Shown here in pieces: positions 51,199 to 61,748 of a stretch of 64,000 nucleotides of DNA. The translations under genes were made by a program, and so were the position numbers. The number at the start of each line of letters is the position of its first letter. Within the stretch, counting starts at the first letter, position 1. The notes below the pieces were generated by a model. The model saw only the letters and a program-made list of their open reading frames with translations, ran no database searches and was not told where the DNA came from. The DNA comes from UBA6170 sp942491385 (GTDB lineage: Bacteria > Chloroflexota > Anaerolineae > Anaerolineales > Anaerolineaceae), in contig CALOAF010000011.1 in assembly GCA_942491385.1 (NCBI GenBank), forward strand, positions 142,234 to 206,233, read 5' to 3'.

Positions 51199-52242
51199 AT
51201 GAAGATCGAGGTAGTATTTTCTCTCTCTCTCGTGTTACTTGTTCTTAGTGTTACTGCGTGCGGTATTGCAGAAATAAGTAATCCATCCCTAACCAGTACA
51301 TGTTCAGTTACGTCTACAAATACTGCGACCGCATCACCAATGCCCTTGCCCCCAACACCCATACCCACTCCATCCAATCTGCCAGCATCGGTAGGGCAGC
51401 CCCAAAGTGAATGTATCAATATAGGCTTACCTGATGATGCCTGCACAAATATAACCGCCAACGCTCAATGGAAACCATTTATCCGGGAATTCAATCAGAT
51501 AGAAATGGTTCTGGTTCCTGTTGGCTGTTTTCAAATGGGCAACGATGATGGCTTTGCAGAAGAACAACCTGCACATGAAATTTGCTTTGACAAGCCATTC
51601 TGGATTGATCTCACAGAAGTAACCGTGTCACAGTTCGTAAACTTTTTAAATGGACAACCAGAGCCTGTTGACAGCTATCAGGGCTGGCTGGATTATGAGG
51701 GAAATCCGCTTACCGATTACCGTTACCAATTCGCCCTGGAAGATTCAAACTGGTATCCGCTCTACCGGGAAGGAAATCGTCCTCTAATGCGTGTGACTTG
51801 GGTAGGCGCAAGTGACTACTGTAAGTGGCGAGGCGCACGATTGCCCACAGAAGCTGAGTGGGAATACGCAGCCCGTGGGCCTGAGAGCTATCTTTATCCT
51901 TGGGGAAACGAATTAGACAAGGACAAAATTATTATTATGAAGGTTATGATTCCCGAGGTAGGCAGCATTCCCCAAGGAGCCTCCTGGGTAGGCGCGCTGG
52001 ATATGGCTGGTAGTTTATTTGAGTGGACCAGCAGCTTGTATAAACCATATCCATATCAAGCGGATGATGGTCGTGAAGTGAGTTTTGATGTAGATAGCAC
52101 TGGCTATCGAGTCTTTAGAGGCAGCCCTTGGTATCATTCTTATCAGGAGTTTGATAATATTTCAGCGACCGCCCGGTTCGAGGGTTTTACTGACTATGGA
52201 TATTGGTATCATGGGTTTCGCTGTGCACGCTCGATTGATTAG
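51199..52242 (+). CDS. Lipoprotein with formylglycine-generating-enzyme-like (SUMF1) domain
   Basis: 347 residues. A signal peptide ends in a lipobox (LSVTAC, cysteine about residue 21), followed by a Thr/Pro-rich linker and an FGE-sulfatase domain at about 95-345: EMVLVPVGCFQMG, EEQPAHEICFDKPFWIDLTEVT, RLPTEAEWEYAARGPE, LYPWGNE, DMAGSLFEWTSS, and GFRCA at the end. True FGEs modify sulfatases; most extracellular relatives are of unknown function. The RVFRGSPW motif replaces the usual RGGSW. It sits between repeat R4 and attC-like site E. Confidence 0.88.
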   Translation: MKIEVVFSLSLVLLVLSVTACGIAEISNPSLTSTCSVTSTNTATASPMPLPPTPIPTPSNLPASVGQPQSECINIGLPDDACTNITANAQWKPFIREFNQIEMVLVPVGCFQMGNDDGFAEEQPAHEICFDKPFWIDLTEVTVSQFVNFLNGQPEPVDSYQGWLDYEGNPLTDYRYQFALEDSNWYPLYREGNRPLMRVTWVGASDYCKWRGARLPTEAEWEYAARGPESYLYPWGNELDKDKIIIMKVMIPEVGSIPQGASWVGALDMAGSLFEWTSSLYKPYPYQADDGREVSFDVDSTGYRVFRGSPWYHSYQEFDNISATARFEGFTDYGYWYHGFRCARSID

Positions 52243-52294
52243 CAAAAAACTTGGGAAGCTGATGCTACTACTCTTGAGAAAAATGAAGAACTAC

Positions 52295-52427
52295 AGCCAA
52301 CCCAGCTAGCACCTGACCGCTGTTGTGCAGCGCAGAACAGTGGCGCGATTTTTAGCCATTCAACCGGTGCAAAGCGGCTTGCGGGTTTCCGCCCAGCGCC
52401 ATGCTTCGCGAACGAAAACCGTTAATC
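52295..52427 (+). other. Degenerate attC-like site E
   Basis: Opens AGCCAACCCAGC and closes GTTAATC, 133 bases long, 53 bases after the FGE-domain stop and directly before repeat R5. The inner part is GC-rich with several short inverted repeats. The box sequences depart from consensus, so I treat it as a decayed site. Confidence 0.45.
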
Positions 52428-52580
52428 TCGATCTCATTCCCTGTTAGCACCGTCAGCTCGCGTTCGCCGAAGGTGTCGAGCCGATAGGCGATGAGTTTCC
52501 GAAGGACCCCCTGGCGCGTGCCACACCCCTCTTTCAAAAGCGCGCTCCGGCTGACCACTCCGCTGCCTCCGCGCGCAATT
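52428..52580 (+). repeat. Post-attC dispersed repeat, copy R5
   Basis: Full-length copy: TCGATCTCATTCCCTGTTAG, CGAAGGTGTCGAGCCGATAG, GCGATGAGTTTCCGAAGGAC, CCCCTGGCGCGTGCCACAC, AAAAGCGCGCTCCGGCTGAC, and CTCCGCGCGCAATT. It follows site E without a gap. Confidence 0.85.
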
Positions 52581-52694
52581 AGAGGCGTGCGCCTGCCAAA
52601 AAACACCCTATCCTTATTAATTGAAATGATACCAGATTCTCTACTAATATTTTGGGCATAAGGATCTGCAGAACACTGTCCACATATTTTGGAC

Positions 52695-52982
52695 ATGATA
52701 AAAGAGTCACATCGCGAAGTGGATTGGTATTTAATCCCCTTTGAATTGGGGAGTACAGGTCCTGTTTGTATTGCACATGACTTGTCCACCTGCGATCAAC
52801 GTTGTCATCATATGCCAATGGATGCCCTTGAAAAGTTTGCCCTTTCTATTTGTGAGATTGTGTTTATCAGTAAGAATGAGATGCCTCCTTGGGTCTCCCA
52901 TCCCTTGTTCACTGGGCTGATAGCGTTTGCCCTATTATGCTTACAGACTATTAATGAAAAAAGTAATAAATCCCAACATTAA
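52695..52982 (+). CDS. Hypothetical small protein
   Basis: 95 residues from ATG 52695; no recognised family. It has several cysteines and histidines (CIAHDLSTCDQRCHHM) in its first half and one hydrophobic segment near the end (FTGLIAFALLCLQTI). It lies after repeat R5 in the orientation of the other cassettes, but has no clear ribosome site and no attC-like site behind it. It may be real or a chance frame. Confidence 0.35.
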   Translation: MIKESHREVDWYLIPFELGSTGPVCIAHDLSTCDQRCHHMPMDALEKFALSICEIVFISKNEMPPWVSHPLFTGLIAFALLCLQTINEKSNKSQH

Positions 52983-53329
52983 ATATTTTCATCTCTGGAA
53001 AAGAATAATTGGTGCTGACCTTAGATTTATGCTAGAATGACAATGGAGACAAATTTGATAATGAACCTTCTATTTGGAATAATAGTTTAATACAGGAATG
53101 GGTAAAGACGCCGGAGTTCCTTGGATAACATCAAACCATTGAAACGAAAAGTTCATTAAAAATTTTGGGGAAGTTATAGATCAACTCGATCTAGTAACTT
53201 GAAGAACAGGTACGGGATTCACCACATTTTGTGGCCTGTGAATTTCACTGAGTCTTATAAAGCATATGTTGAGAAAAAAATGATCATGAAGGATAATTCA
53301 CTGCTGACAATTTAGAAACTGAAAGAAAT
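52983..53329. other. Intergenic stretch, nothing recognised
   Basis: 347 AT-rich bases with stops in all frames. I see no attC-like palindrome, repeat copy or convincing promoter here. Confidence 0.4.
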
Positions 53330-54265
53330 ATGATAAAAAAAGGTGCTTTACCTGTTATCATAGAAAACCCTCACAACCAGCACACGCTTTTGCGTTCCAT
53401 TCTGATTGTCCTTGTATATCTCATTTTATTCATTCTTCTCGACTTTATTACAAAACAATTTGATATATTGCCGGGCGTCGTCTCATGGTACCCGCCTGCA
53501 GGGCTGACCTACGCCCTGCTGTTGGTATTCGGCGTGATATTTACTCCCGCCGTAATCCTCGCTTTATTCTTGAGCAGTGTATTCATCTATCGCATGCCGC
53601 AACCCCCATTTTTGCTCTTCTTGTGGTCTTTTATTGTTTCATTGATCTATGTTGCAACCGCATGGTTCCTGCGTCATCGCATTCACCTGGATTGGCAGCT
53701 ACGAAAATTGCGCGATGTGACCTGGTTGGTCTTCACGGCTGTATTTGTATCCGCTCTTCTTGCCGTCCTTTCTGTTTCGAGTTCCGCCCTCAGCAGCGCT
53801 CTACCGCGCAGCGAAGTCCCGCTTGCAATTTTCCACTGGTGGATCGGTGAATCGGTCGGCGTGCTGACTGTTACACCCTTTCTGTTCCTGTATGTCATGC
53901 CATTGTTGAAACGAATTGCCGATGGAGAATCAGTTCATTTGCCAAAACCTTTTTCATTTCCAAAGCCTGCTCTCAATACTATTGGACAATCTTTCAGCCT
54001 CGCGTTTGTTCTTTACCTGGTCTTTGGAGTGCATGTTCTGAATGACTTTCATCCCATGTTCCTGATTGCTTTACCGATCATCTGGATCGCTCTGGATCGC
54101 GGTCTCAAAGGAATCAGCGCGTCGATCCTGGTGTTAAATTTCGGAGTGGTTTCACCCACCGGTTCATTAATAGATATACCTACATATGATGGCCTTGGTT
54201 TAGGCCCAATTACTGGTCCCCGGATGGAACTCAATTACTCATCAATGATTATCTTTACAATTTAA
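53330..54265 (+). pseudogene. MASE1-domain membrane protein, C-terminally truncated
   Basis: 311 residues with about eight transmembrane helices matching the MASE1 sensory domain (GVVSWYPPAGLTYALLLVFG, FHWWIGESVGVLTVTPFL, FLIALPIIWIALDRG). MASE1 normally precedes a GGDEF, EAL or kinase domain, but here the frame runs into unrelated residues after about DGLGLG and stops, so no output domain remains. The GCC/CGC-rich codon use differs from the AT-rich neighbours, suggesting import from elsewhere and later truncation. Confidence 0.7.
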
Positions 54266-54599
54266 CAACAAAAGAAGTAACCACGTTGGAAAAATTCTTA
54301 CCTTAAGGATGGAATTTAGGTCACGCGATATGGGGTGATAGATACCCATAATCCATAATGAAAAATTACCAAAATTAAAATTATTGTGAATTCCGAATCG
54401 CTTTCATGTAAATTGAACTTTTACATCCCCAGAGAAAAAATCTTGATAGAGTTAAGGTCTTAAAATATTATACCAACTCATGGAATCATCAATAAATGAT
54501 GATGTTGTGTATTACCCTATGATTGAATCAGGCATTATTTTTATATTATCTATTGTGACTGATATTGAACTCTCCATGGCGTTTATATCCAAATTACAA
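54266..54599. other. Intergenic stretch, nothing recognised
   Basis: 334 AT-rich bases with no gene, repeat copy or palindrome that I can identify. It separates the truncated MASE1 gene from the minus-strand lipoprotein remnants. Confidence 0.4.
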
Positions 54600-56049
54600 T
54601 CATCTATGTATTCCAAACTTTCGATCAATATATTCTCCGTAAATACATATAAATAAATGATCCATAGATCCGTTGGTTCTGTTTTCGATAGGTATTATCT
54701 TGATTAAATAATCTGTCCCGGTCCTACCTAAAGGTGGTTTGAGTAAAATCTGATATTCGATATTGCCTGTTTCATTCAAGTCAAGATAGTCTGGTATTTC
54801 CCTTAGATTGAATAATATGTTTACGGACCTATCAGAAGTTGTGCAAGCTCCACCTATAAAATCGAGAAATCCGTTTAGCTTTTTATTTTCTTCATCAACA
54901 AAAGATTCTCCTAAACTACAAAACGGCAGATTATTATCTCGTGTTGGGCTTGGGAGAGGCGTAAAAGTCATCGTTCGGGTTGGTATAGGGGTTAGGATAA
55001 TCTCAAACGGGTATCCTACCGATTGTACGCCGAAAGCCTCAACATTCTGTAATAGTTCAACGTTTTTTCTACTATCCATGCTGTACATTTTCAAAAAAGA
55101 TGTATTCGACTAAAAGGAAAATAAATTGGAAAAGAACAGCTGACCATCATTAGACCACTCAGAAGAATTATTATAGTAACCAAAAAAAGAGTATATTTGA
55201 TTATTTTCTTTTGAGTCAACATCAATCAAAGAAATTTTTTTTGGCAAAGATGATATATCATTGGGAATACCGAGAACACCCATGTCATAAATAAAAATGA
55301 CATGTTTCTTATCTGGAGACATTTTATAATCAAAAATTCGTTTATCGTCATATTCAAATCCATTCATCTGCCATTCACAAGTAATTGCTTGTCCTTCACA
55401 TTCTGCAAAATATCCTGTCCCTTGATTTAGAAATTTGGCTGTTATTTCGAAAGCTTTGTTGTGCGCAGAGTATCTACAAGTGGGAAAACCTCAAACAAAA
55501 AACTTTCAAAAGACCTGGAAGTTCTCGCCATATGAAATTCCTTTTCCGTAGGTATTAAAAAAATTTCATTTCATCATCTCGCCAAAAAAAATTTGGACTG
55601 ATAAATTCGGATGTTGATGAAGCATAAATTTCTTTAATCTCACTAATTTCTCTGTTCAAAAGGATAACTTCTTCATCATTATTCATGTACAGAAATGAAA
55701 AAACTAGATAGGTACCCAACGGGGAAACTGAAATTTCAAATACTTTTCGTATTTCTGCAAGTCCAAATTCATTTGGATCAAATATCAAAGTCTTTTCGCC
55801 AGTGACAAGATTTAAACTGAATATTTCCCCCTTATTTTCTGTCTTAAATTCAGAAAAAAATAATTCTGGATGACCAGCAAAGGGTGTTGCTGTTTGTGTA
55901 GGCATAGGAGAACTTGTAGGTGAGGGTTTTGGAGTATTGTTTTGAGTAGTCGTTATCGTTGCTGTTTGGCTTGGAGGAATAGGTGTGGGTGCTGGGGATG
56001 AGGTATTGGTTGAAGTAGGCTGGATTGAAAAATTGAAAGTATTACAAGC
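54600..56049 (-). pseudogene. Beta-propeller-like lipoprotein, broken
   Basis: Pieces of one secreted protein in several frames. At 56049 the reading starts with the lipobox residues ACNTF and a Thr/Pro linker like that of the copies at 57.3 kb, but two TAA codons sit just before it where the signal peptide should be. Then come TolB/WD-like strands (GEIFSLNLVTGEKTLIFDP; FEISVSPLGTYLVFSFLY) to 55555, KMSPDKKHVIFIYD at 55110-55440, and a C-terminal part (54600-55094) with another proline-rich linker. At least three frame breaks are needed. Probably once a sensor-like surface protein. Confidence 0.6.
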
Positions 56050-56159
56050 TTATTATAGTATGCTTAGAAAAAAAGAATGAATAGTATAGAAATAGCTACA
56101 TTAAAAAAAATTTTGCCATAGGGGACTAAAAGAATTTGTCAAAGATTCAATTATTTTTT

Positions 56160-57360
56160 TCATGGGTCACTTAATAAGCCTTTTTTCTTCAAATTGTTTA
56201 TAAAGGACCAAATAAAGTCTGGATGGTTGGGAACAAAATTTGAACAGTAAGGGAGTTTATTTGGATTCCCAAAGGTATCTGTTAATCTTTGAAAGGTCTC
56301 AATCAAAGAAAGCCCAAACAGAGCCCTAGGACCATAGTACGGTTCCCGGATTGTTACCTCCTCCATGGATAAGCACGCAGTTCTTGGATCTATGTACATA
56401 CTCATTCTATAGGGATAATCTACCGGCATATCCTCAATCTTATAGCAATACAGGCAACTGATTCGATACCCTATCCCATTAGAAGCGGGATCAAGAGTAA
56501 AAACACTATCAATACCAGTTTTTGGATTAACAAAATACCACGGCCCAAAAATATCCTCAACAAGCGAATACATATCGGGACATAAATTCGTTTTATTTTC
56601 GTTCCCTTGATCTTGACTACCATACCCGTGCAAAAAAGAAGCAGGATAGCGGAAAATAAAATATTCAAACTCCTGATAAAATACTTCCAGAAATCAGAAC
56701 CTTCATCCCATGTATAGTCCTTCGGGTACCCGTTGGGTACAGTGTCGAGAGTTTCTGGCCAAACAGGGCACCATCTAGAAATAAACGCAGGAGAAGACGT
56801 ATTTGTTGGTGAAGGCAATGGTGTCTGTGTAATAATATTTCTATGATTCATGGTTTCAATTACTGCATAACAAAATGGTCCTCCAAGAAAATAATCTTGA
56901 AAATCTTCATATGTAGTAATTTCTACTTGATAATTTTGTTGACTGATTAACCTTTGAATTCTGGCGCTAGCATTAAAGTAAAGACAAACATCGTATAACC
57001 GGATTTTTGCATCACGTTGAAAAATATCATCTGCCTGAATAAAATCGGGAAAATTAGTGCGATCATTCATTCGATCAAGGGATAAACGGCCGTAGAGTTC
57101 ACTTAAAAACAACAATTTTGAGTCACTTAATCCTAGGATTATCTTATCTAAATCCCATCCATAAGGGGAAGCGGATCAAATGCGATTGTTACTGTTGAGG
57201 TTTGACTGGGAGTAAGGGATGGGGGAATGGGAGTAGTTGTATTCGGAATTGTTGTAAATGTGTTTGGGATGGTGGTGTTTGTTAGGGTAGATTGGGCTGA
57301 GAAATTAAAAGTATTACAAGCAGTTAGGGACATGCTGAGAAGAAAAAATAAGAATAACAA
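56160..57360 (-). pseudogene. Unknown lipoprotein family, tandem copy 2, frameshifted
   Basis: Paralogue of 57446-58638. In order: lipobox SLTAC, Thr/Pro linker, domain 1 (ELYGRLSLDRMNDRTNFPDFIQ through YFLGGPFCYAVIET), a second linker, and domain 2 (VPNGYPKDY, CPDMYSLVEDIFGP, CLYCYKI, EPYYGPRALFG, YCSNFVPNHPDF). Frame breaks lie near 57165 (a CCCC run) and near 56660. No known family; the paired cysteines in domain 2 suggest disulfides outside the cell. Confidence 0.65.
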
Positions 57361-57445
57361 AAATAGCTAATTTGACTTTAAATTTTGTCAAGTTGGATTT
57401 AAATTAGAAGTTATCCGCGATTGAATTATTCTTTTCATGGGTCAC

Positions 57446-58638
57446 TTAATAGTCTTTTTTCTCAGTCTGCTTATATAAGATCAGATAGTCCGGGTGATTA
57501 GGGTCGAAATTCGAACAATACGGTGATGTATTTGGTTCTCCAAATACATCGATGTACAGATTTAACGCTCTATCGACCGAATATCCTCGTGCTCTCAGTC
57601 CGTAATAGGGTTCAATAAAAGTACCTTGTTCCAAAGCCAAACAAATGTTCCGGGGTTCAAACATAGTATCTTCTCTACTAAAAATATTTCCAACCGTCGT
57701 ACAATAAAGACAAGTAATCCTGTACCAGTAATTACCGTCAGTTAAACCTGAATTATTAAGGCTTTTAGTAACAGAGAAGTGTCCGGTTGTACTGGTAAAA
57801 TTCGTCCACGATATATTCCCGAGGCCCAAAAATACGCTCAATATAAGACGAAATTTCCGGACAAAGTGATCCATCAGCGTAACTTTCAAGAAAAGAACCT
57901 GGACCAACCCATATGAATTCAGAGTAAATTACTAAAGCATAAGGCTCATTTTCCTTAGTCCATAAATAATCTTCAGTATATCCATTTGGAATAGTATCCA
58001 ATTTTTCTGCAATAAACAGGACACCATATTGGAATTAGCGTAGGTGAAGGTGAATATGCTGGAGAAGGTGAATATGTTGGAGAAGGCATGGTGTCTGTGT
58101 CACTATTTTTCCATTATTCTATAGTTTCAATTACTGCATAACAAAATGGACCTCCAAGAAAATAATCTTGAAATTCTTGAAATGTTGTTATTGGGACCTG
58201 GTAATCCGGCTGATTTATCAGCCTTTGAATACGACTACTTTGATTGAAATATAGACAGACATCATATAAATAAGTTTTAGTGTTAGTACGAATAATTCGA
58301 TTGGATGATTGAATAAAATTGGGAAAATTAGTTCGGTCCTTCATTCGATCAATAAATATGCGACCGTAAAGCTCATGTAAAACATATAATTTTGAGTCAC
58401 TTAATCCTAGGATTATCTTATCTAAATTCCATCCATAAGGAAGTGGATCATAGGTGATTGTTATTGTTGAGGTTTGGCTGGGAGTAAGGGTCGGAGGAAT
58501 TGGCGTAGATGTTTCGGGAAGGGGGGTGTTTGTGGTAGCAGCGGGTGAAGAGAATCCTTTGCTATTGCCATTACAGCCACTTAGGATTGTGCTACAGATT
58601 AGGACTAATGAAATAATTACACCCTTATGATAGTTCAT
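57446..58638 (-). pseudogene. Unknown lipoprotein family, tandem copy 1, frameshifted
   Basis: Starts MNYHKGVIISLVLICSTILSGC with lipobox cysteine C22, then the same two-domain layout as 56160-57360 (FLGGPFCYAVIET; IPNGYTEDYLW; CLYCTTV; EPYYGLRARG; YCSNFDPNHPDY). It has an in-frame TAA after the first domain (near 58114), a frame break near 58010 and another near 57780. The linker holds an 18-base tandem repeat (58043-58087) coding for PSPTYS units. The two copies are near-identical over 58390-58440 and 57116-57170, so the duplication is fairly recent. Confidence 0.65.
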
Positions 58639-59155
58639 ATTTTTTTAATTAATATCTGGATCAATTACAGGTATTTTCTAATTTTAGCAGATAAAATTTC
58701 TAATCAATTTCCCAGAATTGCTCCAAAATCAATCTCCTCTGAATTAGATTTTTTTTGGTAGATGCGGACGCTGGCAGGTGCACAGTGGAATCCGGGGATG
58801 GATTAGAAAATAGCAATAATCATGAAATCGAATTGTACCAAAGTACTGATAAAAAAATCATTATTTATCCAAAATCACTGCTGCTTGTCAGCAAATTTGA
58901 GATATCAAGAAATATCTATCAATCAATGCAATCATCCAATGTGTGAAAATTATGATCGAATTCATTGGAAGCGAAATTTCGATATACTACAGATGTGCTT
59001 CGCATTAGATTTCTTCATTACGTTTGTTTTTCTTAGTGGATGATCCTTTTCGATCAGGCGTTCTCAACGACTGATTGAAAAAAACAACTCTATCGAATTG
59101 TTAGTTATTTATGAAATCTACTGAGTAGATATTCAAGAATATGTGGAGATGTGAA
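58639..59155. other. Intergenic stretch between divergent remnants
   Basis: 517 bases, AT-rich. Short frames at 58755-59043 have no coding character that I can recognise. A GGAG ribosome site for the following gene lies at its right end. Confidence 0.4.
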
Positions 59156-60065
59156 ATGAAAAAAGTTAAGGGTCGATTTATTTTTGTTTTTGGACTTATT
59201 GTCTGTTAGTTAGTGATTTGTTGAACGGTTCAAGCAAAAGTGGCCCAGTCCTTCAATCACAACTTTCAAGAAGATTAAATACAATTAATAGATTGGAGGA
59301 TAAGGAATCACCATGGATTAAATATGACAATGACCAATTGCAAGGAAATTTTTACCAAGTAGATATGATTTCTTCTAATGATGGCTGGATAATTGGATGG
59401 GAAGATTATGTAGGAGGAAAATTTCAAAAATGGGATGGAGTAAATTGGAATTTAATCGATACTTCTGGTATCTCTTATCTCCCATCGAAGATATCGATGA
59501 TAAGTGATAATGATGGATGGGGAATTACCGATATAGATGGAGTTTCTATTGTTTTTCATTGGAATGGAACTTTTTGGAGTGAAGTAGATAACCCAAAACC
59601 TAACAGCAATATTTCCGACTTATGTATGGATTCATCAGTCTATGGTTGGATGGTTGGAAAAGGTTTTGCCTTATTTTGGGATGGGATATCCTGGCAAGAT
59701 AGATCCACAGGGATTACAGATAACTATTTATTGAATAGTGTTTCTTGTTTCTCAGAAAACGATATTTGGGCTGCAGGTCAATATGCTGACGATTTTCCAC
59801 CCCCGCCTGTGTTAGTACTTCATTGGGATGGCAGCAAGTGGATAAATTATAGCCCGGAATATAAATCTGCTGTTCTATGGGTTGAAGTGGCAAGTCATGA
59901 TGATGTATGGGTATTTGGGTATGATACATTCCATTGGTGCGGCAAAGTGGAACGCTATGACCTGGCGATTTGGCGTTTAGTTCTATGTCATTTTCTGCAG
60001 CGAATGATGGGTGGGCATCTGGTTATATTTTGAATAAACTTTATCATTGGGATGGATTTTCTTAG
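59156..60065 (+). pseudogene. YCF48/BNR-like beta-propeller secreted protein, frameshifted
   Basis: ATG 59156 with GGAG upstream begins a signal-peptide-like MKKVKGRFIFVFGLIVC, then meets a stop; the protein goes on in another frame from about 59210. Five or more repeats of about 45 residues have the pattern (I/S)S.NDGW..G followed by HWDG..W, e.g. MISSNDGWIIGW, ISDNDGWGIT, CFSENDIWAAGQ and, after a second frame break near 59960, FSAANDGWASGY. The last blade may extend in further frames to about 60170. Likely once a cell-surface propeller. Confidence 0.65.
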
Positions 60066-60646
60066 ACACCTATTGGAAAGTCCGATAGAAGAATATATTG
60101 ATCTGATTTCTATATCACCTCACGCAGTTATTGGGCAAGCAGTTGGAATTCTGTTTTATATTTCAAGGGGGATCCACCAGTCAACTCACATATTTTTATT
60201 CCTTTGCTATACCGATAATCTTAATTTAAAATTCGTGTACCACATTTTTTTGAATGAGTGTAATAGTTATAAGAATTATCCCTCTGCAGATCGACCGTAA
60301 TAAACTTTCCTTTTGTTCAAATGGATTTGGTTAAGAGAATAATGATGGGACTTGCACCCATAAATGTCGTGTCTTTTCTAAATTATTTTGATAGGTTTTG
60401 AAATCTCTTTTTAAATCCATTGGGTCTATTGATAGATTAATTTATTTAGATACGGACTTGAGATAAAGGAAAATTATATGATTGAGTTCATTGTTCTGAT
60501 TTAGGTTTTTTCAAACATCCAATTGAAATTGTCATATGAATTGCTTCTCTTTTGTTCACTATACTTACAATTACATATAATTGATAGTTATGCTTACACA
60601 TAGTGCTGGTGCCAAAAGGAAAAAGCATGAAGCCCAGAACGTAGAG
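60066..60646. other. Stretch with propeller remnants, otherwise unassigned
   Basis: To about 60170 the sequence may still code for pieces of the preceding propeller in shifted frames. The rest is AT-rich with no gene, repeat copy or palindrome recognised. Confidence 0.35.
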
Positions 60647-61407
60647 ATGAGTATAATGACACTGTGGATAAAATGGAAGGAATGGCAATCCTTTCCTTGG
60701 AGCAAATTACTTTATGATATTTCTCGCTTCAATATCAACCGACATTTAGATTACCATCCACTCAGGATCCTGGATGTTGGTGGCGGAAATGGTTTCAATT
60801 CAATCTACTTTGCAAAACAAGGTTATTCTGTAACTTTACTGGATTATTCGCCAGAGATGCTTTCCGAAGCAAAACAAGCTGCTAAAAGAGAAGGGGTCTT
60901 TGAAAAATTATCTTCTGCCAAGCAGATGCAGTGATATTCAGTATCTCTTCTCTTAATCAAAAATTTGACTTTATCATTTGCCATTTGATGATTGAGTTTG
61001 TACCAGAACCTCAAAATGTATTGAAGAATATATGGGATTAATTGTTCCGAAAGGTTTCATCAATCTTGATGCTAATCGCTATTCACATGTCTATCGAATG
61101 GCATTTCAGAACAATGATCTTGTAGCTGCACTCAACGAAGTAGAGACAAAGCGAAGTATTATCATCCCTGGTTTAACCGCCTGGACAACCGCTGCCCAAG
61201 TGCTAGAAATTATCGATATTTTGAAGGCGAATGGCTGTGAATCTGTTATGATTATGGGGTTTTATGTTTAGTGCATATTTACCAAATGAGCCAAAATATG
61301 AATTCAGCTATTTCACGGCTCTTGGAGAATTAGAGCGAAAAATAACAGATACTCATCCTTACAACCTTTTGGTACAGTTTTATCAGGTGATTATGCAGAA
61401 GAAGTAG
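60647..61407 (+). pseudogene. SAM-dependent methyltransferase, frameshifted
   Basis: Three frames make up one class I methyltransferase. The first (from ATG 60647) has the SAM-binding LRILDVGGGNGFNSIYFAKQG and VTLLDYSPEML. The second, from about 60925, gives FIICHLMIEFVPEPQNVLKNI (motif II-III region) and the GLIVPKGFINL part. The third, after about 61260, gives YLPNEPKYEFSYFTALGELE and DTHPYNLLVQFYQ to a TAG at 61405. It resembles SmtA/CmoM-like enzymes; substrate unknown. A half attC-like box (ACCTAAC) starts 11 bases after its stop. Confidence 0.65.
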
Positions 61408-61748
61408 AAACCAGTGCACCTAACATCGTGTGCAGCCGATCGCCTTCGGCGTGGGTGGGCGTGTTTCCTTGTTTTTACTCGTTGTACCCTTAATCCAGCT
61501 CACAAAGTGCACTGATAACCCGACTCCATTTCAACACCGCCCGCACTTCACCCATTCCGTCACTCCGTCCCCAGTGAGATGGGCCGACCTCTACCACCGT
61601 TCCATACGACATGCCACCAGCAATCTGATTGCCCAAAGACCAAACAGCCCCACTATACATAACTAATGCTCCAAACTCTTCCCCGAGCGACAGAGAAGGT
61701 CAGAACATCGAGGCAATGACGAAATCTATTTGGCATGGAGTCTGATTA
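61408..61748. other. Gene-free stretch with a possible attC left half
   Basis: ACCTAAC at 61418-61424 fits the RYYYAAC box and is followed by ATCGTGTGCAGCCGATCGCC, wording like known attC left arms. No GTTRRRY partner is found within 140 bases. The rest is GC-richer than the surroundings and codes for nothing recognised. Confidence 0.35.

Noticed and set aside
45561..52580. The dispersed repeat as an insertion sequence or MITE
   Set aside because: No terminal inverted repeats or target-site duplications are apparent, all copies have the same orientation, and four start exactly at an attC end box; kept as an unclassified repeat.
52352..52789. Minus-strand frame of 145 codons across repeat R5
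   Set aside because: It spans site E, the repeat and the next gene on the other strand; no ribosome site and no homologous frame preserved in the other repeat copies.
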